Assembly (NCBI GenBank): GCA_003562145.1 | Contig: PWWA01000038.1 | Coordinates: forward strand, 1-5,708 | DNA: 5,708 nucleotides | From: Candidatus Woesearchaeota archaeon | Lineage (GTDB): Archaea; Nanobdellota; Nanobdellia; Woesearchaeales; 21-14-0-10-32-9 | Direction: 5' to 3' | Shown: positions 1-5,363 of the stretch, piece by piece | Layout of the letters: every line of letters starts with the position of its first letter | Numbering within the stretch: position 1 is the first letter of the stretch | Notes under the pieces: model-generated | Told to the model about the DNA's origin: nothing | Database searches by the model: none | Seen by the model: only the letters and a program-made list of their open reading frames with translations | Translations under genes and position numbers: made by a program

Positions 1-1191
1 CTAAAGCAAGAAGACAGGGGCAGCGTTGAGAAAGGAAGCGCTGAGGAACTTAAAGGCAAGCTAGGCAGGGATAACAGGGAAGACAAATTAATGCACACAG
101 TCATGGATGTAGATAAGGATAAGGTTGAGAAAGCATCCGTGCTAACCGATGCGATAAACAACAATATTTCTAGTTTTACCCCTGACCTTACGTTTGAGCA
201 AATGGTTAACAATTACAGGAATGCAAAGAAATTAATGGGCGAAACACTGATACGTGAGCTTACAGGCTACGAGCCGGGCTTCGTAGAAAAAAATATTCGT
301 GTGCCTGAATTCCAAAGAGAGCTAAAGGAAAGGATTAAGCAGAACACGGACAAGCTCAAAAAAGAAGGCTTTCTAGACGGCAAGGGATTCATAACAGAGC
401 AAGCATATGACTATGAAGCGCTAAGCATGCTATCCGAGGAACTTGATGAACTAGAAGGCAAAGGATTGCTGGGAAGAAAAGAAAGCAGGAAACGAAGCGA
501 GTACGGCGAAAAACAAGACACCAGGAATTACAGGACAGGAGACCGGTTCAGGAACATATCATGGAGGCAAACAGCCAATAAGAGCATAAGGAGAGGCCAC
601 AAAGAAATCTTAAAACAAGATTTCATGGTACACGAAAAACTAGCCAAAGGAAAAATAAACGTTATATACGCCTTAGACAACTCGGGAAGCATGAAAGGCG
701 ACAAGATAAAAACCGCGAAGAAATCAGGTATAGCACTTTCGTACAAAGCCACGCAGCACAACGACAAAGCAGGACTAATAGTCTTCAACTCAAAAATCGA
801 CAAAGCAATAACCCCCACAAATGACTTTGAAACAATACTACGAGAAATAGCAAGAATAAAAACAACAGGTGAAACAGACATAGCATTATGCATTAACAAA
901 GCACTAGAACTATTCCCAAACTCAAAAGAAACAAACCACTTAATACTACTCACAGACGCTTTACAAACACTTGGAAAGAAACCAGAGAAAAAAGTCCTAG
1001 AGATGACATCCAGAGCAGCAAGCGCAAGAATAAGCATATCAATCATAGGAATAAACCTTGACCGAAAAGGAGAAGAACTAGCAAAGAAAATCGCAGACAT
1101 AAGCAAAGGAACCCTTTACAAAGTAAGAAACCTAGAAGAAATCGACAGCATCATCCTAGAAGATTATTACCAAACAAAAACACAAACCTAA
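1..1191 (+). CDS. VWA-domain protein with DUF58-like motif (5' end outside window)
   Basis: This reading frame is open to the left edge with no start codon before the ATG at 91. That ATG has no ribosome binding site, so the gene probably begins upstream; 396 residues are visible. The first ~170 are charged and largely helical. At 529-564 the protein reads YRTGDRFRNISW, resembling the R-x-Y-x-x-G-D-x-x-R-x-I-x-W motif that precedes the VWA domain in DUF58 proteins. The VWA domain follows with a complete metal site: DNSGS (676-690), the Thr of GETDIA (874-876) and the Asp of LLTDA (955-957). No signal peptide or membrane helix is visible, so it is probably cytoplasmic. In other prokaryotes such proteins often pair with MoxR-type AAA ATPases as chaperone or metal-insertion modules. 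No ATPase is in view, so the partner and role are inference. The VWA call is secure; the subfamily is less so. Confidence 0.88.
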   Translation, partial: LKQEDRGSVEKGSAEELKGKLGRDNREDKLMHTVMDVDKDKVEKASVLTDAINNNISSFTPDLTFEQMVNNYRNAKKLMGETLIRELTGYEPGFVEKNIRVPEFQRELKERIKQNTDKLKKEGFLDGKGFITEQAYDYEALSMLSEELDELEGKGLLGRKESRKRSEYGEKQDTRNYRTGDRFRNISWRQTANKSIRRGHKEILKQDFMVHEKLAKGKINVIYALDNSGSMKGDKIKTAKKSGIALSYKATQHNDKAGLIVFNSKIDKAITPTNDFETILREIARIKTTGETDIALCINKALELFPNSKETNHLILLTDALQTLGKKPEKKVLEMTSRAASARISISIIGINLDRKGEELAKKIADISKGTLYKVRNLEEIDSIILEDYYQTKTQT

Positions 1192-1199
1192 AAAAAATA

Positions 1200-1215
1200 G
1201 AAAACTATATAAATA
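1200..1215 (+). promoter_or_regulatory. Archaeal BRE/TATA promoter of the pilin-like cassette
   Basis: The sequence gaaaac followed by tatataaata matches a purine-rich BRE next to an archaeal TATA box. A start site about 26 bases downstream would fall near 1236, giving a leader of roughly 26 bases that contains the ribosome binding site of the next gene. This makes the cassette a separate transcription unit from the VWA gene upstream. Placement is by eye. Confidence 0.72.
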
Positions 1216-1250
1216 AAAACAACGGGTTTAACATTTAATTAAAATCATAA

Positions 1251-1256
1251 GAGGTG
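1251..1256 (+). promoter_or_regulatory. Ribosome binding site fixing a TTG start
   Basis: GAGGTG is a strong match to the anti-Shine-Dalgarno sequence and lies 5 bases before the TTG at 1262. It supports the non-ATG start, since the next in-frame ATG (1322) would cut into the membrane helix. Confidence 0.8.
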
Positions 1257-1261
1257 CCAAA

Positions 1262-1759
1262 TTGAACAAAAAAGCAGGATTAAGCCTAGGAATCAACACA
1301 ATCATCGTCCTAGTAATCGCGATGGTCGTAATCGCAGCCGGAATAACTTTCATAAGAACTTTCTTCGACGCAGGAACAGACAGGTTACTAGGAGCATTTG
1401 ACATAGGAGAATTCGGGAACAAACCTGACAGGCTAAACCCATTGGTACTCGAAAGAGGCACAATAAGAGGAAAAGCAAACTCTGAAGTGGTAGTAAGAGT
1501 AGGATTCTACAACACAGACGCATCCACAAAACTCGTCAACATCTCGCTAGGCGACTGCACGAGTACTCTGCCGTTCACCCTAACATCCTTAACGCAATCC
1601 GTGGAAGGACTAAGCGCTACAGGCTTTGGCACGCTGCTACAGCTGCCTGGAACGGATGGAACATATATATGCACAATACAAGCCTGGGAGCACGACGCCG
1701 ATCCACCTGCAACAACTCCTTTGGCTACCACACAAGTAGAAGTCCAGGTGACTAATTAA
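1262..1759 (+). CDS. Pilin-like membrane-anchored surface protein
   Basis: This 165-residue protein has a short basic N terminus (MNKKAG) and one hydrophobic helix at about residues 8-31, followed by a polar domain predicted to lie outside the cell. The layout resembles archaeal type IV pilin-like precursors, which are cut after a K-K-[GA] type site by a FlaK/PibD-like prepilin peptidase; cleavage here is inference. The outer domain looks beta-rich, with VGFYNTD at 80-86 and GTYICTIQAW near 133-142. C99 and C137 could form a disulfide. The start is TTG, fixed by the GAGGTG site upstream. It heads a cassette and ends 2 bases before the next gene. The protein encoded two genes downstream shares its plan and looks like a paralogue. 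It could be a minor pilin, an adhesin subunit or another anchored protein; I do not recognise a specific family. Confidence 0.82.
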   Translation: MNKKAGLSLGINTIIVLVIAMVVIAAGITFIRTFFDAGTDRLLGAFDIGEFGNKPDRLNPLVLERGTIRGKANSEVVVRVGFYNTDASTKLVNISLGDCTSTLPFTLTSLTQSVEGLSATGFGTLLQLPGTDGTYICTIQAWEHDADPPATTPLATTQVEVQVTN

Positions 1760-1761
1760 AA

Positions 1762-1998
1762 ATGATAAAACCAAAAGCGAATAAGCTACACCTAAGCAAA
1801 GAGGAAGAATTCGAAATACTAAAAATGGTCCTAGACAAATTCCTATGGATAGGAACCATAAGCCTGATGTTCGGAGTGTACTTGCTCTTAAGCCCCCAGA
1901 ACGACGTAGGCCTAGGACTCTTAGTTACACTAATAGGCGCAACACTGCTCTTAATATTCACATCCGTAATAACGAAGCAGTTCGACTACAAAAAATAA
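1762..1998 (+). CDS. Small protein with two transmembrane helices, unknown function
   Basis: This 78-residue protein has a charged N-terminal stretch of about 26 residues (rich in Lys and Glu), a first membrane helix at about 27-44, a tight SPQND turn, a second helix at about 49-70 and a short basic tail ending in DYKK. The positive charges at both ends suggest that both termini face the cytoplasm. It starts 2 bases after the preceding gene, with AGGTGA (1746-1751) as ribosome binding site inside that gene's end, so the two are translationally linked. Lying between two pilin-like genes, it could be an assembly or anchoring partner, but nothing in the sequence names a function. I do not recognise the family. 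Confidence 0.72.
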   Translation: MIKPKANKLHLSKEEEFEILKMVLDKFLWIGTISLMFGVYLLLSPQNDVGLGLLVTLIGATLLLIFTSVITKQFDYKK

Positions 1999-2018
1999 GA
2001 ATTCTTAAGATAAAGAAA

Positions 2019-2558
2019 ATGCTTGGAAAAAAAGGAATGGAGATATCCATAAATGTAATAGTGATGATAATCTTAGGCCTGATAATGTTTAGTGCAGCCA
2101 TAGCAATCTTCACAAACCTATTCCAAGGAATAAAAGAAACAGAACTCATGATAAGCGAACAAATGCGGGAAAGGCTTATCAGAAACTTCCCAACCAGTGA
2201 ACTCGTATTCTTACCCGAGACCACTAAGTCCCCGCAGAGAAAGCTATTCACCACTGACAATCAAGTAAGGTTCTACGTAGGAATATACAACGACAAGGAT
2301 ACAAACATGGAATTCAAGCTAAACATAGAGCCAACAGAAGCAAGTAGAGGAGCAGGCCTGGAACAAGATAAAATAACATACCTAAAAGAACCCCATATGT
2401 TAGGCGCTAAAAAAAGAGACATATATGTGTTCATAATTAACATAGAAGGACTTGAATCCGGCAAGCAATACGGAGCAATAGTAAACGTAACAAGAGAAGA
2501 AGGAAGCGATTGGGTCCAGCACGGAAGACCTAGGATTGCATACGTAGACCTAAGATAA
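2019..2558 (+). CDS. Second pilin-like membrane-anchored surface protein
   Basis: This 179-residue protein starts MLGKKG and then has one hydrophobic helix at about residues 8-33, beginning MEISINVIVMIILG. The K-K-G followed by a small polar stretch and helix resembles an archaeal prepilin-peptidase site. The rest is a polar, probably external domain with VGIYNDKDT at 87-95 and SGKQYGAIVNV at 147-157. These match in order and position VGFYNTDAST and the GTYICTIQAW region of the pilin-like protein two genes upstream, so the pair look like diverged paralogues. Unlike that one it has no cysteine. The frame is open further upstream to an ATG at 1845, but those 58 residues overlay the two-helix gene and would bury the hydrophobic N terminus, so the ATG at 2019 is chosen. 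No strong ribosome binding site is visible; the gap to the preceding gene is 20 bases, consistent with one operon. Confidence 0.8.
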   Translation: MLGKKGMEISINVIVMIILGLIMFSAAIAIFTNLFQGIKETELMISEQMRERLIRNFPTSELVFLPETTKSPQRKLFTTDNQVRFYVGIYNDKDTNMEFKLNIEPTEASRGAGLEQDKITYLKEPHMLGAKKRDIYVFIINIEGLESGKQYGAIVNVTREEGSDWVQHGRPRIAYVDLR

Positions 2559-3233
2559 CCCCTCAAGCAAAGCCAACATTTCCCTATAAGGATTCTTAGC
2601 CTTAACTATTCCAGATGCAACGAGAACGCCTTTAGCGCCAAGGCGCACAGAATCTTGAACATCCTTAGCCATGTGGATTCCAGCACCACAAAGAACAGGC
2701 ATCCTGCTCACACGCAAAACACTCTTCACACTCCTCTCAACAATTTCAGGGCGGGCCTGGCTAACAGAAATCCTTCCACCTATAAGCTCAGGAGGCTCAA
2801 CAGCAATCATATGCGGGTGATAAGAAGCAACTTTGGCTGCACGAACATTATCCGAAGCACAACCTATTGCTAATAAGCCAAGACTCTTACAGCGCCGAAT
2901 CGTCTCAGCCAACACATTATCAGAAAGCCTTTTCTCAGAATGATTCAGAAGAGTTCCAGTAGCACCCGCATCCTTTATTGCTTCCAGCGTTACGCTCCCA
3001 GTATGCGCACCTTGCCTTTCAGGGTCTGCGTGCTGTGCGAGAACAGGGATTTTTACTTTGCCGGCAACCATCCTCAAATCAGTTGGCTGCACAGCCACCA
3101 TGACTTGCTTCCCTGTTTTCTTTGACGCCTTTTCCGCGAGCAAAGCCAGCTTCAATGCGTTTTTTCCAGTGCTTTCCTTATAAGCCTTAAAATTAACTAC
3201 GAGTACAGGTGTTCGTAACGGGTTGTAAGGCAT
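2550..3233 (-). CDS. tpiA: Triosephosphate isomerase, archaeal short type
   Basis: This enzyme interconverts dihydroxyacetone phosphate and glyceraldehyde 3-phosphate in glycolysis and gluconeogenesis, in the cytoplasm. The 227-residue length fits the compact archaeal family (bacterial and eukaryotic forms are near 250). The barrel's catalytic residues are all present: N14 and K16 in VVNFKAY, H98 in LLNHSEKR, and E146 in AVEPPELIG, which is also the mobile-loop signature. Phosphate-binding glycines lie in CGAGI (182-186) and VASGIV (205-210). The ATG start has no ribosome binding site, but a TATA box about 27 bases upstream suggests a leaderless transcript. It lies 39 bases after the Lgt gene on the same strand, so read-through from that operon is also possible. 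Its last 9 bases overlap the convergent pilin-like gene. Function is secure. Confidence 0.97.
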   Translation of the reverse strand: MPYNPLRTPVLVVNFKAYKESTGKNALKLALLAEKASKKTGKQVMVAVQPTDLRMVAGKVKIPVLAQHADPERQGAHTGSVTLEAIKDAGATGTLLNHSEKRLSDNVLAETIRRCKSLGLLAIGCASDNVRAAKVASYHPHMIAVEPPELIGGRISVSQARPEIVERSVKSVLRVSRMPVLCGAGIHMAKDVQDSVRLGAKGVLVASGIVKAKNPYREMLALLEGLS

Positions 3234-3254
3234 AAAGAGAAAACTGATAAGTTA

Positions 3255-3268
3255 ATTTATATATTTTT
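3255..3268 (-). promoter_or_regulatory. TATA promoter of tpiA, likely leaderless
   Basis: Read on the minus strand this is aaaaatatataaat, an archaeal TATA box preceded by an A-rich BRE-like stretch. Its centre lies about 27 bases before the tpiA ATG, the usual distance from TATA box to transcription start. The predicted mRNA therefore begins at or next to the start codon, which fits the absence of a Shine-Dalgarno sequence. Confidence 0.68.
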
Positions 3269-3272
3269 GGTT

Positions 3273-4037
3273 TTATTTCTTATTAATCTTGTAAACAAAG
3301 TAAATGGCTATTATTGTGAAAAACAATGACAGGTACTGGCCTGTGCTCACACCCAAGAATATGGCTTCTCCCGCAGGGTCCCGTAGAAAGTCAAGTAAGA
3401 ACCTAGTTGAATTATATAAGAGAACGAAGTACCAGAACAACAAGCCTTGCTTTAGCTTCCAAGCCCTAGCCACAAAGAAAAGTATTCCAGTTAAAAAAAA
3501 GTCTTTCGCAGCAGCGTATAACTGGTAAGGATGCCTGCAACCCTCAAATCCCTGGAACACAACACACCAAGGCACATCACTCCTGGTGCCTGGCAACTCA
3601 CCGTTAACGAAATTCGCGATCCTTCCAAGCGCCAAGAAGAAGAACGCAGGCAAAGCCAATAAGTCCGCCAAGGAATAAAACTTCACATTATGCTTCTTCG
3701 AGAAAAAGTACACAGCCAATATAGCTCCTATTAAACCACCATGAAAAGACATGCCTCCACGCCACACCATGAACAACTCCAACGGGTTAGACAACAGCAC
3801 GCCAGGAGAATAAAATATGAATGTGAAAACTCTTGCACCAAGAACGATACCTGCCAATAAGTATATCATGAAGACTTCAAGCTTGTCCTTGTCCAAGCCC
3901 TTCACCTTGTCTTTCTTAACCTGGCTTGACATGTAGAAATAGATGAATAGGAATCCGAGAAAATATACTAAGCCATAATACCTCACCTGGAGAAATCCTA
4001 GGTCTAGCAACACCGGGTTTATGTTGTGAATGAACAC
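3273..4037 (-). CDS. lgt: Prolipoprotein diacylglyceryl transferase homologue (Lgt)
   Basis: In bacteria Lgt moves a diacylglyceryl group from phosphatidylglycerol to the lipobox cysteine of preprolipoproteins at the outer face of the cytoplasmic membrane. This 254-residue protein is within the normal family size and has about seven hydrophobic segments. Family landmarks occur in order: VRYYGL (18-23, with the conserved Tyr), GGMSFHGG (94-101, with H99), the signature GRIANFVNGE (138-147, with R139, N142 and G146), HPYQLY (169-174) and TRFLLDFLRDP (211-221, with R212). The last block usually has Glu where this protein has D216. The start is GTG, with GGTG 10 bases before it, and the N terminus matches the family's usual beginning. 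It follows the thioredoxin gene by 16 bases, suggesting co-transcription. Family assignment is secure. The lipid donor and protein substrates in an archaeal cell are unknown, and no lipobox protein is visible in this window. Confidence 0.93.
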   Translation of the reverse strand: MFIHNINPVLLDLGFLQVRYYGLVYFLGFLFIYFYMSSQVKKDKVKGLDKDKLEVFMIYLLAGIVLGARVFTFIFYSPGVLLSNPLELFMVWRGGMSFHGGLIGAILAVYFFSKKHNVKFYSLADLLALPAFFFLALGRIANFVNGELPGTRSDVPWCVVFQGFEGCRHPYQLYAAAKDFFLTGILFFVARAWKLKQGLLFWYFVLLYNSTRFLLDFLRDPAGEAIFLGVSTGQYLSLFFTIIAIYFVYKINKK

Positions 4038-4053
4038 TTTTTACGCGCACCGA

Positions 4054-4365
4054 TCATAATTGGAATGTATCAATTATTTTTTGCTTTAACTGTTCTTTCT
4101 GCAGTGCACCAACAATCCTTCCAAGCTCTCCACCATCCCTGTACATTATCAGCGTAGGAATGCCGCGCACACCTGCCATGCCAGCCACATCGCTTTCCTC
4201 GTCGACATTAATCTTTGCAAAATCTACGCGTTTGATTTCTTCGCTAAGCTCCTCGAAGATAGGTGTCAGCATCTTGCACGGGCCACACCATTCCGCCCAG
4301 AAATCCACTATTACATCGCCACTCGATACTGCATCCTTAAAGTTCTCTGATGTCAATTCCTGCAT
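4054..4365 (-). CDS. trxA: Thioredoxin
   Basis: This is a single-domain thiol-disulfide oxidoreductase of 103 residues, the classic size. It carries the active site WCGPC (cysteines 27 and 30), preceded by VDFWAE, and the cis-proline loop GIPT (P70). It lacks a signal peptide, so it should act in the cytoplasm and be recharged by a thioredoxin reductase that is not in view. The frame extends to a TTG at 4380, but that TTG overlaps the edge of a GGGTGG ribosome binding site serving the ATG at 4365, and the ATG gives a normal thioredoxin N terminus (MQELTSENF). It has its own TATA box and probably shares a transcript with the Lgt gene that follows 16 bases later. The gene symbol is generic. Confidence 0.95.
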   Translation of the reverse strand: MQELTSENFKDAVSSGDVIVDFWAEWCGPCKMLTPIFEELSEEIKRVDFAKINVDEESDVAGMAGVRGIPTLIMYRDGGELGRIVGALQKEQLKQKIIDTFQL

Positions 4366-4371
4366 CTTGAT

Positions 4372-4378
4372 ACCACCC
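4372..4378 (-). promoter_or_regulatory. Ribosome binding site deciding the thioredoxin start
   Basis: On the minus strand this reads GGGTGGT, ending 6 bases before the ATG at 4365. It favours that ATG over the in-frame TTG at 4380, which would place the binding site inside the coding sequence. Confidence 0.75.
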
Positions 4379-4402
4379 AAAGGTTTCGGAAAGACAAGTT
4401 CT

Positions 4403-4410
4403 TTTTATAA
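4403..4410 (-). promoter_or_regulatory. TATA promoter of the thioredoxin-Lgt operon
   Basis: The minus strand reads ttataaaa just after the stop codon of the zinc-ribbon gene. A start site about 26 bases downstream would fall near 4380, giving a leader of about 15 bases that contains the GGGTGG ribosome binding site. This supports thioredoxin and Lgt as a unit separate from the zinc-ribbon gene. Confidence 0.62.
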
Positions 4411-4411
4411 G

Positions 4412-4621
4412 TTACCCTTTTGTTTTTTGCATTGAAAGAACGGATTTGTTATCTGTAAGCACTTGTTTAACTGCACCTTCCGAGTTTAAATCAGGGAACC
4501 TGAAGAGCAAAGAGCAATTCTCGCAGTGATACCTGCACTTATAGTTGCCTTTTACGTCCCCACCACATATAGGGCAACCCGAACCGATTACTTTAATATA
4601 CATAATAGCTGTGTGAAGCAT
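4412..4621 (-). CDS. Small zinc-ribbon protein
   Basis: This protein of at most 69 residues has two metal-binding knuckles: CPICGG (C16, C19) and a cysteine-rich stretch with C29, H32, C33 and C36, which together can hold one zinc in a ribbon fold. The aromatic and basic stretch LLFRF follows, and the tail is polar and without motifs. Such proteins may bind nucleic acid or partner proteins; nothing here fixes the role. Two ATG starts are possible, at 4621 and, six codons in, at 4603. The inner one leaves the ribbon intact and lies near the position expected for a leaderless transcript from the weak TATA box at 4627-4636. Neither has a clear ribosome binding site. It diverges from the ribosomal-protein operon and precedes thioredoxin on the same strand. 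I do not recognise a named family. Confidence 0.75.
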   Translation of the reverse strand: MLHTAIMYIKVIGSGCPICGGDVKGNYKCRYHCENCSLLFRFPDLNSEGAVKQVLTDNKSVLSMQKTKG

Positions 4622-4755
4622 AACATGTTTTTATTGTTTGCTGAAAAAAAAAGTTGTTTTGAGAACCATAAGCTTTTTTAACACCCTGAAATTCCTCGAA
4701 GCGGGCTTAGAGGTTCTAATACGGACAAAAATAAACGAAAAAGGTGTTTATCCAA
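4622..4755. other. Divergent intergenic region with weak promoter candidates
   Basis: This spacer separates the minus-strand zinc-ribbon gene from the plus-strand ribosomal operon and should hold both promoters. Minus-strand candidate: caataaaaac at 4627-4636, about 26-28 bases before the inner ATG at 4603. Plus-strand candidates: gctttttta at 4672-4680, which would give a leader of about 50 bases, and aaaaataaac at 4727-4736, which is too close to the ribosome binding site to leave much leader. A 6-bp inverted repeat (agaacc at 4662-4667, ggttct at 4712-4717) is too weak to call a structure. No RNA gene is recognised. Confidence 0.45.
4742..4746 (+). promoter_or_regulatory. Ribosome binding site deciding the eS19 start
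   Basis: AGGTG ends 9 bases before the ATG at 4756. The in-frame GTG at 4744 is part of this site, so it is better read as the ribosome binding site than as a start codon. Confidence 0.78.
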
Positions 4756-5181
4756 ATGAAAGATGTCGAGCACGGATTAATCGTAGAGAAACTAGCAGGG
4801 AAACTCCAAGGAACCGTTAAGGCCCCTGAATGGGCGGGATTCGTAAAAACAGGCCACGGAAAGCAAAGGCCTCCAGCTAGGAATGACTGGTGGAATATAA
4901 GGTCAGCAGCAGTATTGCTAAGCATTCAAAAGCTCGGGCCAATAGGAGTCTCAAAGCTCAGCGTTAAGTATGGAACAAGGAAAAACAAGGGTGTCAAGCC
5001 AGAAAAGGCAACCCCTGGCTCCAGGAATATACTCAGGAAGATATTACAGCAATTAGAGCAAGGAAAGCTTATAAAGCAGGCAGAGAAAGGAGTGCATAAA
5101 GGCCGCATAGTCACAAACGAAGGCATAAAGCTAATAACAGAAGCCTCGAAGGAAGCAAAGAAAAGCGTTGGTGGTAAGTAA
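4756..5181 (+). CDS. rps19e: Small-subunit ribosomal protein eS19
   Basis: This is a component of the 30S subunit found in archaea and eukaryotes but not bacteria. At 141 residues it is close to the usual archaeal length. Recognisable family blocks are PEWAGFVKTG (24-33), RPPARNDWWNIRSAA (38-52), the GPIGV turn (61-65), GTRKNKGVKPEK (73-84) and the ILRKILQQLEQGKLI helix (92-106), then the basic GRIVTNEG hairpin (116-123) and a Lys-rich tail. The start is set at ATG 4756 by the AGGTG site; a GTG four codons upstream would add only MFIQ. It opens an operon with eL39 (2-base gap) and eL31, an arrangement common in archaea. Confidence 0.96.
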   Translation: MKDVEHGLIVEKLAGKLQGTVKAPEWAGFVKTGHGKQRPPARNDWWNIRSAAVLLSIQKLGPIGVSKLSVKYGTRKNKGVKPEKATPGSRNILRKILQQLEQGKLIKQAEKGVHKGRIVTNEGIKLITEASKEAKKSVGGK

Positions 5182-5183
5182 AA

Positions 5184-5357
5184 ATGTCAAGATTCATAAA
5201 CATAGCCAAGAAGCTTAGGCTTATCAAGAAGTCAAGGCAGGACAGGTGGGCTCCGTTCTGGACAGTGCCCAAAATATACGGCACTGGCAGGAGAATACAC
5301 CCTGGAAGGCATACTACTGTAAAACGGAACTGGAGAAGGAATAAGACTAAGGTGTAA
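5184..5357 (+). CDS. rpl39e: Large-subunit ribosomal protein eL39
   Basis: This is a tiny, strongly basic protein of the 50S subunit that lines the nascent-peptide exit tunnel in archaeal and eukaryotic ribosomes. The 57 residues contain the family's AKKLRLIKKSRQDRWAPFW N-terminal stretch and the closing NWRRNKTKV. Most archaeal members have about 51 residues; the excess lies in the middle and in front of the Trp-Arg-Arg motif, where GTGRRIHPGRHTTVKRN is longer than usual. A GGTGG site (5170-5174) inside the end of the eS19 gene serves its ATG, so the two are tightly coupled. It is short enough to be missed by automatic calling with a length cutoff. Confidence 0.95.
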   Translation: MSRFINIAKKLRLIKKSRQDRWAPFWTVPKIYGTGRRIHPGRHTTVKRNWRRNKTKV

Positions 5358-5363
5358 AGGGAT

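Noticed and set aside
528..1106. Long minus-strand reading frame opposite the VWA gene
   Set aside because: It is a shadow of the VWA frame, which has recognisable catalytic-type motifs. The antisense protein has no motif, ribosome binding site or promoter.
1234..1243. Palindrome tttaattaaa in the leader of the pilin-like cassette
   Set aside because: It is a 10-bp AT-only palindrome in an AT-rich leader, expected by chance and with no second copy to suggest an operator.
1845..2018. 58-residue N-terminal extension of the second pilin-like protein
   Set aside because: It overlays the two-helix gene in another frame, is Arg/Pro-rich, and would bury the pilin-like N terminus that matches the paralogue.
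4366..4380. TTG start for thioredoxin at 4380
   Set aside because: It would place the GGGTGG ribosome binding site inside the coding sequence. The ATG at 4365 gives a normal thioredoxin N terminus.
4701..4725. tRNA-like T-arm sequence (aggttctaat)
   Set aside because: It has no matching stem, acceptor or anticodon arm around it, so it is a chance resemblance.
4744..4755. GTG start for eS19
   Set aside because: The GTG is part of AGGTG, which is correctly spaced as the ribosome binding site for the ATG at 4756.
4638..4820. 60-residue plus-strand reading frame before eS19
   Set aside because: It overlaps the eS19 start in another frame, its end is an Arg-rich shadow of eS19 codons, and it has no ribosome binding site.
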